Assembly (NCBI GenBank): GCA_933228675.1
Contig: OW121742.1
Span: forward strand, 16,694,489-16,758,488
From: Stomorhina lunata
Lineage: Eukaryota; Arthropoda; Insecta; Diptera; Rhiniidae
DNA length: 64,000 bases
Direction: 5' to 3'
Part shown: positions 33,098 to 45,165 of the stretch, piece by piece
Numbering within the stretch: the first letter of the stretch is position 1
Layout: every line of letters starts with the position of its first letter
Made by a program: the position numbers and the translations under genes
The notes under the pieces: model-generated
Databases searched by the model: none
Told to the model about the DNA's origin: nothing
What the model saw: the letters and a program-made list of their open reading frames with translations, nothing else

Positions 33098-35420
33098 AAC
33101 CAACTGAAACAATTCATCATTATTTCTCGTTTTTTTGTCCTCAGATTCTTTTCTGACAATTGCCCGTACATTTTTAGTTGAGACTAGAACGTTTGGCTGC
33201 CTAGTCCATATTTAATTAACCTTAATGTTTTAGCTCTAAAGCCAACACTTTACTGACCTAAAAGTGTTCTTTGGACCATTGCTGTGAAATGTAATAGACG
33301 GGAATATTCTGAAAGGAAAACGTTTTCATTACATTTTTTAAAATGCTTTTATATTGTCATTAATGCATAACTTCCCTAATTCTTACAATTGGACCTACAC
33401 TTCGAAGAGGTACCCCACCATGATAGACCCACCACTATATGTTCGAGAACTAGTTGTCGAATTAATTGATATGATTTGTCCTGAATTATCAATTGGAAAT
33501 TTGGAGCTCACAATTAATTTTGGGTATTAAAATTTTAAAATAAATATAAAATTAAATTTTAAACTTAACGTGTTTTTTTGAAATATATACAGTTTGAAAT
33601 GCTATAGCTTTTTAAATACTTAAACATTTTAAGCTGGCAATACCTTTACTCACTAAACTATCATGCTAGAAATTTGGTATTTTCTTATCGAACTCATTCT
33701 TATCGCACACATGTTGACATACCTGTATCAAAAAAAAAAAAATCCCAAACAAAACCTAAACACTTGTTTCTCTTTTTATTACATCTCTCATTGTCTTTCT
33801 TTCTGTCTCTGGACATAAAAAATACACAATGAAAATGAAAACAAAACAAACTAAATTTTCCTGTTTTTATTGTTTACCCTCTAACCAAAAACTTGGCAGC
33901 ACTTGTAGACTAATAAGAAGATTTGGTGAGCGGGTTTAGTGAACAAGAGAGCCAAAGGGAGACATTACTGAGCTAATGCTACAGTGGCATCACTTTAGTA
34001 AATATTCGTACTTCGTTAAGTGTAGGTTGCGTTTCTATTAGTCTCGAACTAAAACGGATGATGATGATGGTCGCGTGCGTGTGTGTGTTGTGTTTTTTTA
34101 TAACTAAATAAATAACAAATTATTAATAAATAATATTTTCTATAACTAATACGAAAAAAAAAGAAAACTTGCCGCTTAGTAAATAGAAAATTAATTAATA
34201 AAGAAAATATTATTAAAAATAAATGGTGAATAATTTTTGTGTACAAAAAATTAAAAGAAAAGAAAATTTTTCTTAAGAAAATTATAAAATGGTGTTTACA
34301 GAAATCGAATAAATTAAAGGAATATTGTGTAATAAATTGTTATTTAGAAAAAATAACTATTTTAAAAAAGTGTGAGTGTTTTAAATTTAACAACAAATTA
34401 ACAAAATTAAATGGTAAAGTCCAAGAAAATTCCTTAAATCTAGTCAACCTTACCAAAATTTACAAAAATAGTGTTTTTTTTTTTTTTGAAAATTCTTTTT
34501 TTTATGTTAATACCAAACAAAAAAATATCAACAAAAAAATAAGTACCAAAACGAAAATTCCGGTTTAACCACTCTCCTATAGTGTCTGTCTGTCTGGCCA
34601 TTTTTAACGTGTGTCTGTGCTCAGTTTTCGTGTGTTTGAACAACCTTTGTGCCCGACTCTGGTGATTATTTTGCCCTAAACCTAAAGTGAATGGTAAAAA
34701 AAAAATTAAAAAGCAAAAACAAAAATACAAAAAACACATCCAAACAATAGCAAATACAAAAAATAATTTTGTATTTACTTTATCCATAAAACTTGCTCTC
34801 TCATAAAACTACAAAAAAACCTACAACAAAAACGAAAATTCAACTCAAAAGAAAACCCCAATAATAAATAATAATTGCTTTTGTTCTGTGTTTTTTTTTA
34901 TTTTATTTAATTTCCTCTATTACTTCAAATATCATTAAGTATTTGTTGTTTTAGGAATTAAAACTAACAAAAAAAATTCTGAAAGAAAAAACAAAAAAAA
35001 AAAAACCGCCAGACATCGGACACTTTTTTTAACTGTACAGGTGTTTTTAATCGCTGGAGAGAAAACTAAACAAAAAAAAAAAAAAAAAAACAAGAAAAAA
35101 ATGTGCTCGAATTTCAGAATTTTGTATACAAAATGTTAACATTTGTACAAAAAGGAAATTTCAACATTAATAACCGGAATTTGTTGTATAAAGTGATTAA
35201 TTCTTGACAAAATAAACAAAAGTTATTAATTAAACATTAATCATTAAAAGTGAAAAAAGTACAAAACAATTAAAAATTCAAGTTTTAAAAGAAAATTTTT
35301 GGAATGTTAAAAAAAATTTGAAAATGTTTAATAAAAATATATTAATTTGTTACAAGAATACAGTTTTTTAATCTGTATAGTAAGAACACTCTTCTTGCTA
35401 ATTAATAAATATTATGAAAT
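33098..35420. other. Non-coding; A/T homopolymer-rich, UTR-like
   Basis: Long A and T runs, a (GATGAT)n/(GTGT)n tract at about 34,055-34,095, and no credible coding frame (the 109- and 115-residue frames at 34,239-34,787 are antisense to each other and Lys/Phe-biased). The texture resembles 5' UTR or intron DNA of large fly genes, but no start site or splice sites could be fixed. On the minus strand near 33,723 a T-run plus GATACAG|GTATGT juxtaposes acceptor and donor. Confidence 0.4.
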
Positions 35421-36000
35421 TTGTTCTAAGAACATCGCCGATCGACTTAGAATCACTCCCTGAGTTGATTTAACGATGTCCGTCCGGTTGGCTGGCCGGA
35501 TATCCATGTAAGCTTGTTATGAAAGTACGAACGTAACTTCAAAGATAATTTGACTAAATTTGGTACAAAGTCATTTTTGGTTCATGGGTAATCCCTATAC
35601 TTTTTGGGCAAAATCGTATTACTATTTCGGTTACCTTCCATAGAGATGCTTTCACGGAATAAATAGAGTATTTGGCCCCATTATAGCCACAAATTTAATT
35701 GGCCAAAATCTGTGTATCTCATTTTGTATGAATCGGCCCATATTTGACCATACCCAGAAAAGCAAAAAAACGCATATAAATCTAAAGATAATTGCATTTT
35801 ATTACTAAAACTTTGCAAAGATACATATTTTGTAAATATAAATCGATAACCAAAATTTGGTAAAAATCGATCTAAAATTGACCCTAGCTCCTGTATCAGA
35901 CCCTCAGAATATTAAATAAATCTACTTTTGTTGCTTGAAAGAAATCACGCCTAAGTCTGAGTAAAAATCTTATATTTGGAGTAATATTAAAAACAAATCA
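35421..36000 (+). mobile_element. Non-autonomous interspersed repeat, copy D (decayed)
   Basis: GACTTAGAATCACTCCCTGA, GATGTCCGTCCGGTTGGCTG and the AATCGGCCCATATTTGACCAT segment match internal parts of the family at 31,698-32,392. Both termini are missing or unrecognisable. Confidence 0.55.
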
Positions 36001-36258
36001 AGTCGTCTACATAAAGAAATTGTTGAGAGTCTGTCATTTTAACCAAAATCCAAAAACGGATTCGCCAGGCAAACTAGCGAGATCTTCGTGTGCCAAGGTA
36101 CTAAGGCTATATTTAGTTATTGCTGCTCCTCGGGGCAGTAAAAGCTTTTGGTCATTCGTTAAAAAAATAAAGGATAATTGTAGTTCTTTAAACCCGAAAG
36201 GGTTTAATCAGGGATGTTGGATACCAAGAAACTGTACTGATTATTGTAATTTAGTTCT

Positions 36259-36690
36259 TTAATTCCTGGTGGAACATAGGGCCTTAACAAATGTTTTCCA
36301 TGAAGATTTATCGGTAGTCATCATTTTCATCTCGCTCCATGATACACCAAACTCCCTCAGCTCGTTCTCAGTTTGTCGTCTCCACGTATTTGCGGGTCTG
36401 CCAGACCTCCTGGAACCTTGAGGATTATATTCGACAGTTTGCCGAGTAATATCAGTGGCTGCGTTTCTCAATGTGTGTCCTAGCCAACTATATTTTCTAG
36501 TGGGTATACTTGTTTGAAGCGGTTCTTGAGGGGTGCGCAACCATAGGTATTGATTAGAGATTGTACAGGGCCAGAAAATTTTGAGTATAAGTCTAAGGCA
36601 CCGATTAACAAAGGCTTGTAGGCTCTTATCTCACGGCTCGAGATATTCCAAGTCTCACAGCTGTTGTGATTAGTATTAACTTAATTAGCC
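36259..36690 (-). pseudogene. LINE reverse-transcriptase C-terminal fragment
   Basis: The minus strand encodes the carboxy end of a non-LTR retrotransposon polymerase. Recognisable landmarks in order are ETW, SLQAFVNRCLRLILKIFW, TISNQYLW, YSWLGHTLR, ITRQTVEYNPQGSRRSGRP, TWRRQTENEL and KALCSTRN. The WIGHTLRK ... RQ-NPQG-RGRP-TWRR series is a standard C-terminal signature of LINE polymerases. The frame continues upstream of the apparent start at 36,540, but a TGA interrupts it just before SLQAF, so this is a dead fragment. No endonuclease or RT core is attached. The sequence beyond (36,690-36,790) is shared with the triplicated unit at 49.9-51.5 kb. Confidence 0.8.
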
Positions 36691-36899
36691 CCGAACTATC
36701 TTGGTTATGCTTCTTCTCAACTGTGGACACTGACCTCCTCGTGGTATCACCTGGGACACTACAATAACATCAGCTACCATGTGCCATAATATCCACAGGA
36801 TTTTAACATTTCCTATCCCTTTTAAACATTAATAGCGTCATTGCAATGTACATTCGCGAAGAAGTTGCGCACCGGTACCAGAAATCGTTAGGCAATCAT
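36691..36899. repeat. Segment shared with the 530-bp triplication
   Basis: On the minus strand it contains GGTGATACCACGAGGAGG followed by TCAGTGTCCACAGTTGA and a divergent continuation. Each unit at 49.9-51.5 kb has GGTGATACCACTAGAAG then TTCAGTGTCCACAGTTGA. Confidence 0.6.
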
Positions 36900-38672
36900 G
36901 ATAATGAATTTAACTGTCTATGGGTTAAGTTCAGAATCAGGGCTCACCTCGCCGATAGGAACACAACGTTATCTGGCTTCGATGCCACTGGTGAATGAGC
37001 CAGCGCTTATCTGATGTGCTGAAGGCCTCCATAAAAATACTCTTGAACTTTTCCTTACTTCACACCCTGACAAGTATGAAGTCAAGCTTCTTGTACCGCT
37101 TGAAATTTCGGACTATGATACCATTTCCGCCTCTTTTTCGTTCTCCGGAATATTTCTAATTCTACAATTTCATCTCTTTTAAAGGATATCCAAACATTCA
37201 CAGACGCGGTTGATAAAGCTAACCTTTTAGCTGAATTATTCGCAAGCGATTCTCGCTTGCCGGAAAGCATTCAACCTCTGCCCGAGCTCGAAAGAATAAA
37301 TATAACTATGCCAAAGATATTCATTCGCTCCCGTACTGTAAAACGGGTTTTAGCGGATCTCAATATAAAAAAGTCTCCAGGGCAGGATGGCATTCCAGCA
37401 ATGGTCTTGAAGCAGTGCTGTTCGACGCTTGCGCGTCCATTTGCTAACCTTTTCAGCATCTTGTACCATGTAGGTACATTTCCTCAGTGCTATAAGGTTA
37501 TGCTAATGTTATGCCAATCCCTAAAAAAGGGTGTGGCTAACAACCCCGAAAATTACAGCCCAATTGCAATTTGTTCTGCACTCCCCAAAGTTTAGGAGAG
37601 TATTCTAAACCATCATATTGTTAAATATCTAGAGTCTAACAACCTACTAAGCGACCGTCAGTAAGGGTTCCATAGAGAATGCTCTATGGGAGCTAGCCTT
37701 TCTATCGAAAAAATGGTGTTAATCAATACAGCGTTTTGGCGAAAGTAAATTTGTTGCTCTGGATATTTCCAAGGCGTTTGATACAGTGCGGCACGGAGCG
37801 CTTATATCAAAACTTATTGCCTTTGGTGTCGGTAATAACTTCTCTCTGTTTATATCGAGCTTTTTCAGAGGCCGCACTATACGATTTGTTATATCCCAAG
37901 TTAAAGATTTATTCAGGGGTATCGCAAGGCTCTGTTCTTTCTCCTACTATATTTCTTATCTTTATAAATTACCTTCTATGATAGTAATATCTGCCATTCA
38001 TATTCACTCAATCGTAGGCCAAGCCTTCTTGAGGTTGGTGTTATAAGACAAAACATGAATCAATAAAGCGGCGATTTAGAAACAATTTCAGAATGGTGTT
38101 GTGTAAATAGAGTTAATTTGAATGTGTGGAAAACTTGTGTGCTTACGCATAAACGCTAGGCAAATCTTCGAAAGAAGCATTCAAGTGCCTCGGTTTTCTA
38201 AAACTGTGCCAGAGATACTTCACTCCATCTGATCTCATTACTTTTTATACCACCTACATCCGACCGAGAATGAAATACAACTTCCATGCATGAGCCGGTG
38301 CTTAAAAGTCTATTTTGGAGCTTCTCGGCTGAGTTCATGAAAGGACGAAAGTGCTCTTCGGTGACAGTAGGTATCCAACTCTATTGATTCACTGAAGCAC
38401 CTTCGCAATGTCGGTTATGTCACACTGTTCTATCATTACTACTTTGAAATGTGTTCTAACGAAATCAGGGAAATAGTTCCCGATACTCGGACTTTTTTAC
38501 GCAATACACTTCATTCCGTAAGAGCTCATTCCTTCGTTGCCGATTCGCTTTCCCTGCCAGTTGCAATATATGTAAATTCAAGTCAAATGTTCACAAACAT
38601 TGCTTCATCTATCCTCCCATAACCGATTTTGCTTTAGAGAATATGTTAAGGTCCCGATATTCTGCCAAATAG
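36900..38672 (+). pseudogene. LINE (Jockey-like) endonuclease-reverse transcriptase remnant
   Basis: Several plus-strand frames together spell a non-LTR retrotransposon ORF2. The endonuclease tail is at about 37,055-37,145 (HPDKYEVKLLVPLEISDYD). The RT start is at 37,257-37,595 (KKSPGQDGIPAMVLKQC, FANLF, GTFP, NYSPIAICSALPKV). RT core blocks are ALDISKAFDTVRHGALISKL near 37,755-37,815 and SGVSQGSVLSPTIFLIFIN near 37,913-37,970. The C-terminal part contains CLGFL-CQRYFTPSDL and FYTTYIRPRMKYN, and ends near 38,672. At least four frameshifts and internal stops break it. The FADD catalytic box is not visible in the expected place, so the enzyme is inactive. Class assignment by motif memory. Confidence 0.8.
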
Positions 38673-41149
38673 ACTTAATATCCAGAGCGAACCTCAGGGG
38701 TAGGTGGTTTTATTTCCATTACGATAATCCTCTATTTTAATTGTTTTTTGCGTTTACCTTCGTCCCAAAAGTCATCATAAAGCTTTGTTAAGTCTGTGAA
38801 TCTTGACAGAATTCGCTTCTTAGTATAAGACAGGTCTATAAAGTGAAAAGTATCCTCCAGTTTCTCGTTGAACCTCTGGCATATATTTATGTATCATCAT
38901 CTTAGCTTACTAGCATCCCAAGTTCAAACTTCTCCAATTTTATTGGTTTTTCCGGACTGGTATTACTTGACATCCCGAAGGTTTTAGCTCGATCGCAACC
39001 TTGTGATCCATAGCACAATATATCTGCTTTTGTATGGAATTCTTATATTGTGGAAAAAAGTCAAGATCAGGGTATACATCCTCAGAAGTACTATTTATAT
39101 CCATGACTGCTTCAACAGGGGACAGTTCATCCGCAATTTCGTTACCTTAAATATTTTAGAGTGTTCGAAACCCAGGCGTTAAAAGCAAACTTTGTTAAAA
39201 AAGCTTTTTCGCAAATTATTACTTTAAAATGCTGTTATTACAAGTATTTCGCAAATCCAACACTAGATGGCGTGTTTAAAAAGATTAGCAAAACACGCAT
39301 TAAAATGCTATACTACTGGCTTAGATGTATATTTCTAGACAGAAACTTAGGGTAAAGCTAACTAATGTGAAGATAACCCAAATATGTATTCACCAAAAAC
39401 CTTATCACCCGTTAGTAACTTAAACAGTTAAATTACAATGAACTTTGTTTTCCTGAAGTTTCAGAACGAAACTCTTTTGTACTTAACCCAAATCTAGAAC
39501 AAAGAAACCAAAAATTATAAAATATTTAAAAATTAAAAACATTATGTGGCTGTCATTCATTCACTGTCCACTATATCCGTATGTCAAAGAAAAACATAAT
39601 TTATGTACTTCCAACTTATTAGGCAAAGAAAAGAAGAAAATCCGCAAAATAAATTTGTAGTCTTAACAAATTTATATGAAAGCCATACGACATCATAAAG
39701 TAGTAAGTTACTCTGTTAGTACTTACAGACAACTGGCGGTTTATGTAAAATTTTTATAAAATATTGCTAACACTAATCATATTTTTGTTGCTGTTCTTTG
39801 GTTTTTTCTACTATTTTAACATATTTATTATTTATAATTTATTTTGTAACAAAAGCTCTCTATCTGTGGCATTAGAAAAGGCATTAAAGATTTAAGCGAA
39901 AAACTTAGAAAAACCAACTAACAAAACAAATAAACTGAATTGAAAAATCTAGTCTGGTCTAGTCTAGACGTTCATTTATTTACAAAGAGCAACATGGACG
40001 GAAAAAATTGCACAAAAAAAAAAAATAAGTACATAAAACAAAATTGAAAATTATTATTTTTATAAATTTAAGTTCTTCAGAGCTTATTCTTCTTTGTGGG
40101 TATAGAGCAGAGATGGGAGGGATGATAGCTTTTGTTAGATGTTGTTCAAATTCTGTATTTTACTAACGAGTTCGAGCTACTGCTGTTAAGATTCACCGAT
40201 AATTTCTTGATTTCTAAACATCGAGTTTTAATACCTAAAGCTAAATATCGACTAAGATCTTACGTTCAGAGCTTATTGTCCTTAAAAACCTGAATTATCG
40301 ACTTGTGATTTCATAATGATGAGTCTAGTTCGAGATTTGATCGTTAATAATGATGAGTCTAGTTGGAGATTTGGAACAACAAAATTCCTTATCCCAAAAA
40401 TTTTACAATTTTAGCTTCTCGTGTTTCCATCCCTGCTTTACACACTACCTATAAACATTAATAACAACAAGAATGAACTGTTGGAAATAAAAATATCTGC
40501 AACAAAATGCATAATGTTGTTGAATTATAATGTGGTGTGTCTCTGTACAATATACAACAATACTACTCACTCGTACTATATCCATCTACTATTTGTTGTT
40601 GTTTAGTTGCAAATGTTTTTGCTGTTGTATTCTCTGTTGTGTTATGTTTTTTTTTTTTTTGCGAATTGTGCTGTATTCTCGTTTGGCTACAGAGATGGAG
40701 TACAAAGTGCGCAATTTCATCATTGTACATAAATTCGTAAAATACACTGTCTCACACCCAACAGAATGGCATATGAATTCCATGCTACCCTTTGCATTCT
40801 CCTGGGATAAAGAATTTTGTCTGCTAGCAGATTCATTTTTTTTACTCGGCTATAGTGATTTTTTGGAGTCCTACGTTATTTTGATCTACTTTCTTGAAAT
40901 TTTGAGAACTAAGCCTTATTGCAATATTTTAAGAAACATCTTGAAAGGGATATCCTTGGGCGTAGTCCCAAGAGTTTCGAGTCGTTTCGGTACGAAGAAC
41001 CAACAGCCATGTTAATCACCGTTTACTTTGTCTAAAAATCGTGGAATCTGACGCTACGTAACTACGCTACATACCTCCTTTTAATACGTTTAGAGTACGG
41101 AGTCTGGGAACTGTCTAAATATCTTTTGAATCAATCTCCGATACGAAAA
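38673..41149. other. Non-coding, nothing recognised
   Basis: AT-rich DNA with no supported gene. The 161-residue frame at 40,530-41,015 is Phe/Cys/Tyr-biased, overlaps other frames and matches no family I know. Short TG/TTG-rich tracts near 40,515-40,650 are low complexity. Confidence 0.5.
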
Positions 41150-41500
41150 GACTCATCCATTTTCCGAAAAGATATTGTTAAATTTTTCCCTTAAAAACGT
41201 GGAAGGAATTCTTTTTGCACGCAACCGAAAACAAAATTTAAACACTTTTTGTCGTTTAACAAAGTTATATTGTTATTAACTTTAGAGTTAATCACTTAAA
41301 CACACTTCACAAAATTGCTTTACAAATATTCTTAGTCTGACTGTTCTCTTATACGCGTCTCAATTAAAACTCTGCCACTATATCAGTCTTTCAGCCTTTT
41401 ATAGTAGAGAAGAGAGTTTCTAGCATTTTCTGCAGAATGTTTATGCATGTTCCAATACATTCTCACATGCTCAAGAACACACTCACTCATACGTGTTACA
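41150..41500 (-). mobile_element. Possible LTR fragment (minus strand)
   Basis: On the minus strand the segment starts TGTAACACGTATGAG at 41,500, has a good TATA box (TATAAAAGG at 41,395-41,403) and then a U5-like AT-rich stretch. This is the layout of an insect LTR. No matching second LTR, primer site, 3' border or target duplication could be found, so a solo or partial LTR, or a chance resemblance, remain possible. Confidence 0.35.
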
Positions 41501-41589
41501 AATGGATTATCTGAAGTTACAACAAAACATTAAGAAAAAAAAACAATCTTGTTCTGCTTATAGAGTCTATTAAGAGAGACATAAATTGG

Positions 41590-41665
41590 GGTTGTAGTGG
41601 CCGAACCCGGGCTGCAAATGATATGTGACTCTTAGTCGTCGACGTGCTAACCAATTACGCCAAAG
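41590..41665 (-). mobile_element. tRNA-like SINE head (relic)
   Basis: The minus strand carries a pol III A box (AATTGGTTAGCACG) and, about 40 nt later, a B box (CCCGGGTTCGGCC). The intervening sequence does not fold as a tRNA cloverleaf by eye, so a SINE relic is more likely than a tRNA gene. Confidence 0.5.
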
Positions 41666-42090
41666 GTAAGCTACAAGGTATCTCCATTAGGCTTCATAAT
41701 TAAAAAAGTATTTTTAGGCGAAAACTACTTCTACGAAACTGTTTTCAACATAATCTTCAGATGTGTGATATTTATATATTAAATCTGACTAGATATCTAG
41801 AGTAAGAGCAAAAGGCATTGTTTTTTCAGAAAATTAAATTCTGAACAAAACTTAGACTTTGTAGGTGTGCTGGACTAACACATAAGTCGCAGAGGGTTAG
41901 AAAAAGTCATGATACATAGTTTGGGTCCTCAAGTTGCTTTAAAAGCTTTATCATACATAATTTAGAACTTGGAAAGTCTAAGTGACAGTTACTCTAAGAA
42001 AATTCTACTTTTACTAAATTTACTGTAGCCAAACCGTGTTTTAATGCTCGAAAACTTAGGATTGAGTTGTTTAAACTGAACTCCTGTAAT

Positions 42091-42366
42091 CTTTAGAAAT
42101 ATCGTAAAGAACGACGAATATTTTGAGTAATATCTTAACTTAATATCTTTGTTGCGCTTAACCGATTCATATTCAATAAATCTGATTAAAATTTTGAAAC
42201 CTCCAATAGAAAGTTAAGAGTTTCTTATCTTTAGAAATATCGTAAAGAACGACGAATATTTTGAGTAATATCTTAACTTAATATCTTTGTTGCGCTTAAC
42301 CGATTCATATTCAATAAATCTGATTAAAATTTTGAAACCTCCAATAGAAAGTTAAGAGTTTCTTAT
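42091..42366. repeat. Exact 138-bp tandem duplication
   Basis: Two copies, 42,091-42,228 and 42,229-42,366, each beginning CTTTAGAAATATCGTAAAG and ending AGTTAAGAGTTTCTTAT. I see no difference between them, so the event is recent or an assembly artefact. Confidence 0.9.
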
Positions 42367-43390
42367 CTGAGACGATGATGATAATTATAAACTTTAGGTA
42401 ACCCTGTATGTTTCTTTAATTCCTCTGGAGCAGAGCAGTTCAGCTCTACAGCACAATGTGCGACGTCTCGACACACTATGTGTGCGCGAGACGCAACTAT
42501 GTTTGTCCCGCTCACACTTACGTAAAATTGTCTTTGAAAAGTCAGTGCTGCCAGATCAGATACTTTTGCTCGATTATATGAAGAAAAATGTATATCTGGC
42601 AACACTGACCGTAAGAGCTGTTTACCACAAGTGCAAATATGTTTTTGGACAGTTCTGCTTTGCCAACTTTAGCAAAATCCTAGATTCAATCTGTATTCAA
42701 CTCATTTGGAGCATGAAAGATCGCATGAACCATCCACTATTGCGAGAGGATTTAGATTACTCTCCACGTTATTGTTTTGCACAAGGAAGGAAGGGGAGCC
42801 ATCCAGATCTTTCGTCAGGACGATGTCGCTTAATTTTTTCCCTTTGTTAACTCTAACGATTTAGACCCAATATTTTTGATTAAATTTTGTCACTCTTCAA
42901 AAGAGAGTATGAACTTTAGATAGTCATTTCTTTGTTTCTTCAAATTTCTCTAGAGGCAAGGCAAATGGTGCAAAATTATAGATGGGCATAATGAGCTAAA
43001 TTGAGCTCGTTGGGAGTCTTGACTATCTATAATTGTCATAAACTGGAGGTGATCTAGAATACCTTTTCTTCTGCACTTTTCTTCTGCACAATATCCCACC
43101 AAGGTAGGGAATTGTACCATCAATATCTCTACCAAGGTAGGGAATCGAACCATCATAATCCTTAGATACGATGATATTGCTTAGTTATTTTAGTTTTCGA
43201 ATGACCTTTAATAGATCCGGAATATATTTGACTTGTATCATTGTTAGAAAACACTCTAATGCCTCTTTTTCATCCCGATTTAAAACTTTTCCAAAAAGAA
43301 GTCAATATTTTCATTTTTAGAACCATGTAAATTTCGTTTTCTGGATATTGTAAAAATAAAGTTGAATGTTTAGGAGCATGAAGGATTGCC
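42367..43390. other. Non-coding with small inverted repeat
   Basis: No gene supported; the overlapping open frames at 42,363-42,850 are on opposite strands without known motifs. CAGTGCTGCCAGAT (from 42,542) and its near-inverse ATCTGGCAACACTG (ending 42,607) bracket about 65 bp, resembling a tiny MITE with hAT-like CAGTG-TGCCA ends. Confidence 0.45.
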
Positions 43391-44100
43391 GCTATCATCC
43401 GTAATTTCCACCTCGTGGAGAGGCTATAACATTCCACCTAGGTCGAGGAATTAGTACCATCCAGATCTTTCGTAACTTCTACTTCTAGATCTTTCGTTAC
43501 TTCTATTTCGGAGCTTTCTTCAATAGATCCGGGATATACTCGATTTGTGTCATTGCTAAAGAATACTCGAATCCCTTTATTTTGTCTTAATTATGTATAA
43601 TTCCCCGAAAACATTCCAATTGGAACAAGGAGTACTTCCCTCAGACAATGAGATGCATCTGATTCTATTTTTAGACTCATTGAAAGGGACCTACGTTTTA
43701 AATCCGGCTCTGAACGGCAAATGCATTAGTTAGAGAATTTTTACTTAGCCTAATACTCAATAACTGAGTTATGAGGTGAACCGCCGTTTTTTTTTTTAAT
43801 TTATTTTTTTCAAGCGGGTCTGGCCGGGGATCGAACTGAGGACCTCTGGTATGCTAGGCGTATGACTAACCTGCTATACCACGGCGGGTATCTTCTATTA
43901 TTTCCACCTTGAGGAGAGAATACATAATTTTAACAAGGTCGAGGAATTAAGACCATCCAGATCTTTCGTAACATCTACTCCCAGATCTTTCGTTACTTCT
44001 ACTTCGGAGCTTTCTTAAATAGATCCGGGATATACTCGATTTATGTCGTTGCTAAAGAATACTCGAATCCCTTTATTTTGCCTTAATTAATGTCTTTAGA
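43391..44100. repeat. Direct duplication, about 500 bp apart, flanking a SINE
   Basis: The segment GAGGAATTA-ACCATCCAGATCTTTCG ... GATCCGGGATATACTCGATTT ... ATACTCGAATCCCTTTATTT occurs at about 43,447-43,585 and 43,942-44,080. A SINE at 43,703-43,888 sits between the copies. Confidence 0.75.
43703..43888 (-). mobile_element. tRNA-derived SINE, copy 2
   Basis: The reverse complement has CCGTGGTATAGCAGGTTAG (A box), CTCAGTTCGATCCCCGG (B box), an A-rich linker, then GGTTCACCTCATAACTCAG and AATGCATTTGCCGTTCAGAGC. It matches the SINE in the intron of gene 3 along the whole length, with point differences. Confidence 0.8.
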
Positions 44101-44950
44101 AGTCGAATTGTTGAACCGTGTAAATTAAGAATTCTTGTATTGTGGATATCGCAAAGAGAACCTTGAATCTCTAACTAAGCATTTCTGTCGAGTAGGGTAC
44201 ACTAAAACATAACTCAACATAAAAACTTACAACACAAATACAATAAACATATAACGAACATAAAAAATAAAAAACACTTTCTGTTTTATATAAATTACAG
44301 TCTCTTCCCACCCCCGTCCTACAAACCCTCACACATACAGACACATTTTCTTCTAGTTGGGCTTAAAGTTGCAGTTGGGAATCATTCGGCATTTGCCATA
44401 ATAATGGGGGCCAACCACTTTTTGCTGAAAGCCAACAGCAACAACTAACATTTGGTACCATGTGTATGTCTCTCGGTCCTCCCGTCCGTCCGCCCGTCTT
44501 TCATTTCTTTCAGCTCTCTGTGATGTTTTATTGTGGTTGTTGTTTGTTGCTTGGTTTTAATGCCGGCATTATTGCATTGGAACGCACTTTAAGAACGTGC
44601 ATTTATGTTGTTGTTGTTTTGTTTTCTTTCCTTCCTCTCTCTTTATGTTTCTTTGTTAATATTTATGGGATTTTTTTGTTGTAGCTGTTTGACTTTACAT
44701 TTTCTCCATCTCTCATTTGAATGAATAGAAAGAAGACGAGATACACCAAGCAATTCTATGCTTTTATGTTTCTTCTATACCCAGAAGTTCAAAATTGAGG
44801 AAGCGCTTGAAATATTGGGAAAGAGATAAGATTTTAGCATTTATTGGAAGTGTTTAATAGGTACAACGGCTTAAAAATATGATATTGATATCTGCCAATG
44901 ATAAGAAAAATCTCTAGTAATCTTATCAAAATGCGAAATATACGGTCCCT
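44101..44950. other. Non-coding, nothing recognised
   Basis: Simple-sequence-rich DNA (GTCCGTCCGCCCGTC near 44,483, TTGTTGTTGTT near 44,608). The open frame at 44,460-44,684 is low complexity. Confidence 0.5.
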
Positions 44951-45165
44951 GCTGGTGCTGTGGCTTAGTTGGTAAGCATGTCTACTACTAAGCATACCAT
45001 AACATAGTCAGCCTGGGTTCGATCCCCAGTCATGGCAACATTAATTTTTGTAATTATGAATTTCTATGAAAATTATTAATTACCACAGCATCCTCCATCG
45101 CGGTAAGTCTACATCGATAACACGCCGCCGATGTAAAATAAATAAAATTGGCTGTATAACAAAAA
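44951..45165 (+). mobile_element. tRNA-derived SINE of a second family
   Basis: The head has A box TGGCTTAGTTGGTAAGC and B box GGGTTCGATCCCCAG, followed by an AT-rich body with ACATCGATAACACGCCGCCG. Body and tail do not match the SINE at 43,703-43,888, so this is a different family. A mature tRNA is unlikely because the A-to-B distance is enlarged and no acceptor stem pairs by eye. Confidence 0.65.

Noticed and set aside
34239..34787. 109- and 115-residue frames on opposite strands
   Set aside because: They overlap antisense and consist mostly of Lys/Asn or Phe from A/T homopolymers.
40530..41015. 161-residue open frame
   Set aside because: Biased to Phe, Cys and Tyr with T-run translation, overlaps other frames, and has no recognisable motif.
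42458..42850. 130-residue frame on plus strand
   Set aside because: Overlaps a small MITE-like inverted repeat and has no family resemblance; the opposite strand is equally open.
44951..45040. Functional tRNA gene
   Set aside because: A and B boxes are present, but stems do not pair and an AT-rich SINE body follows.
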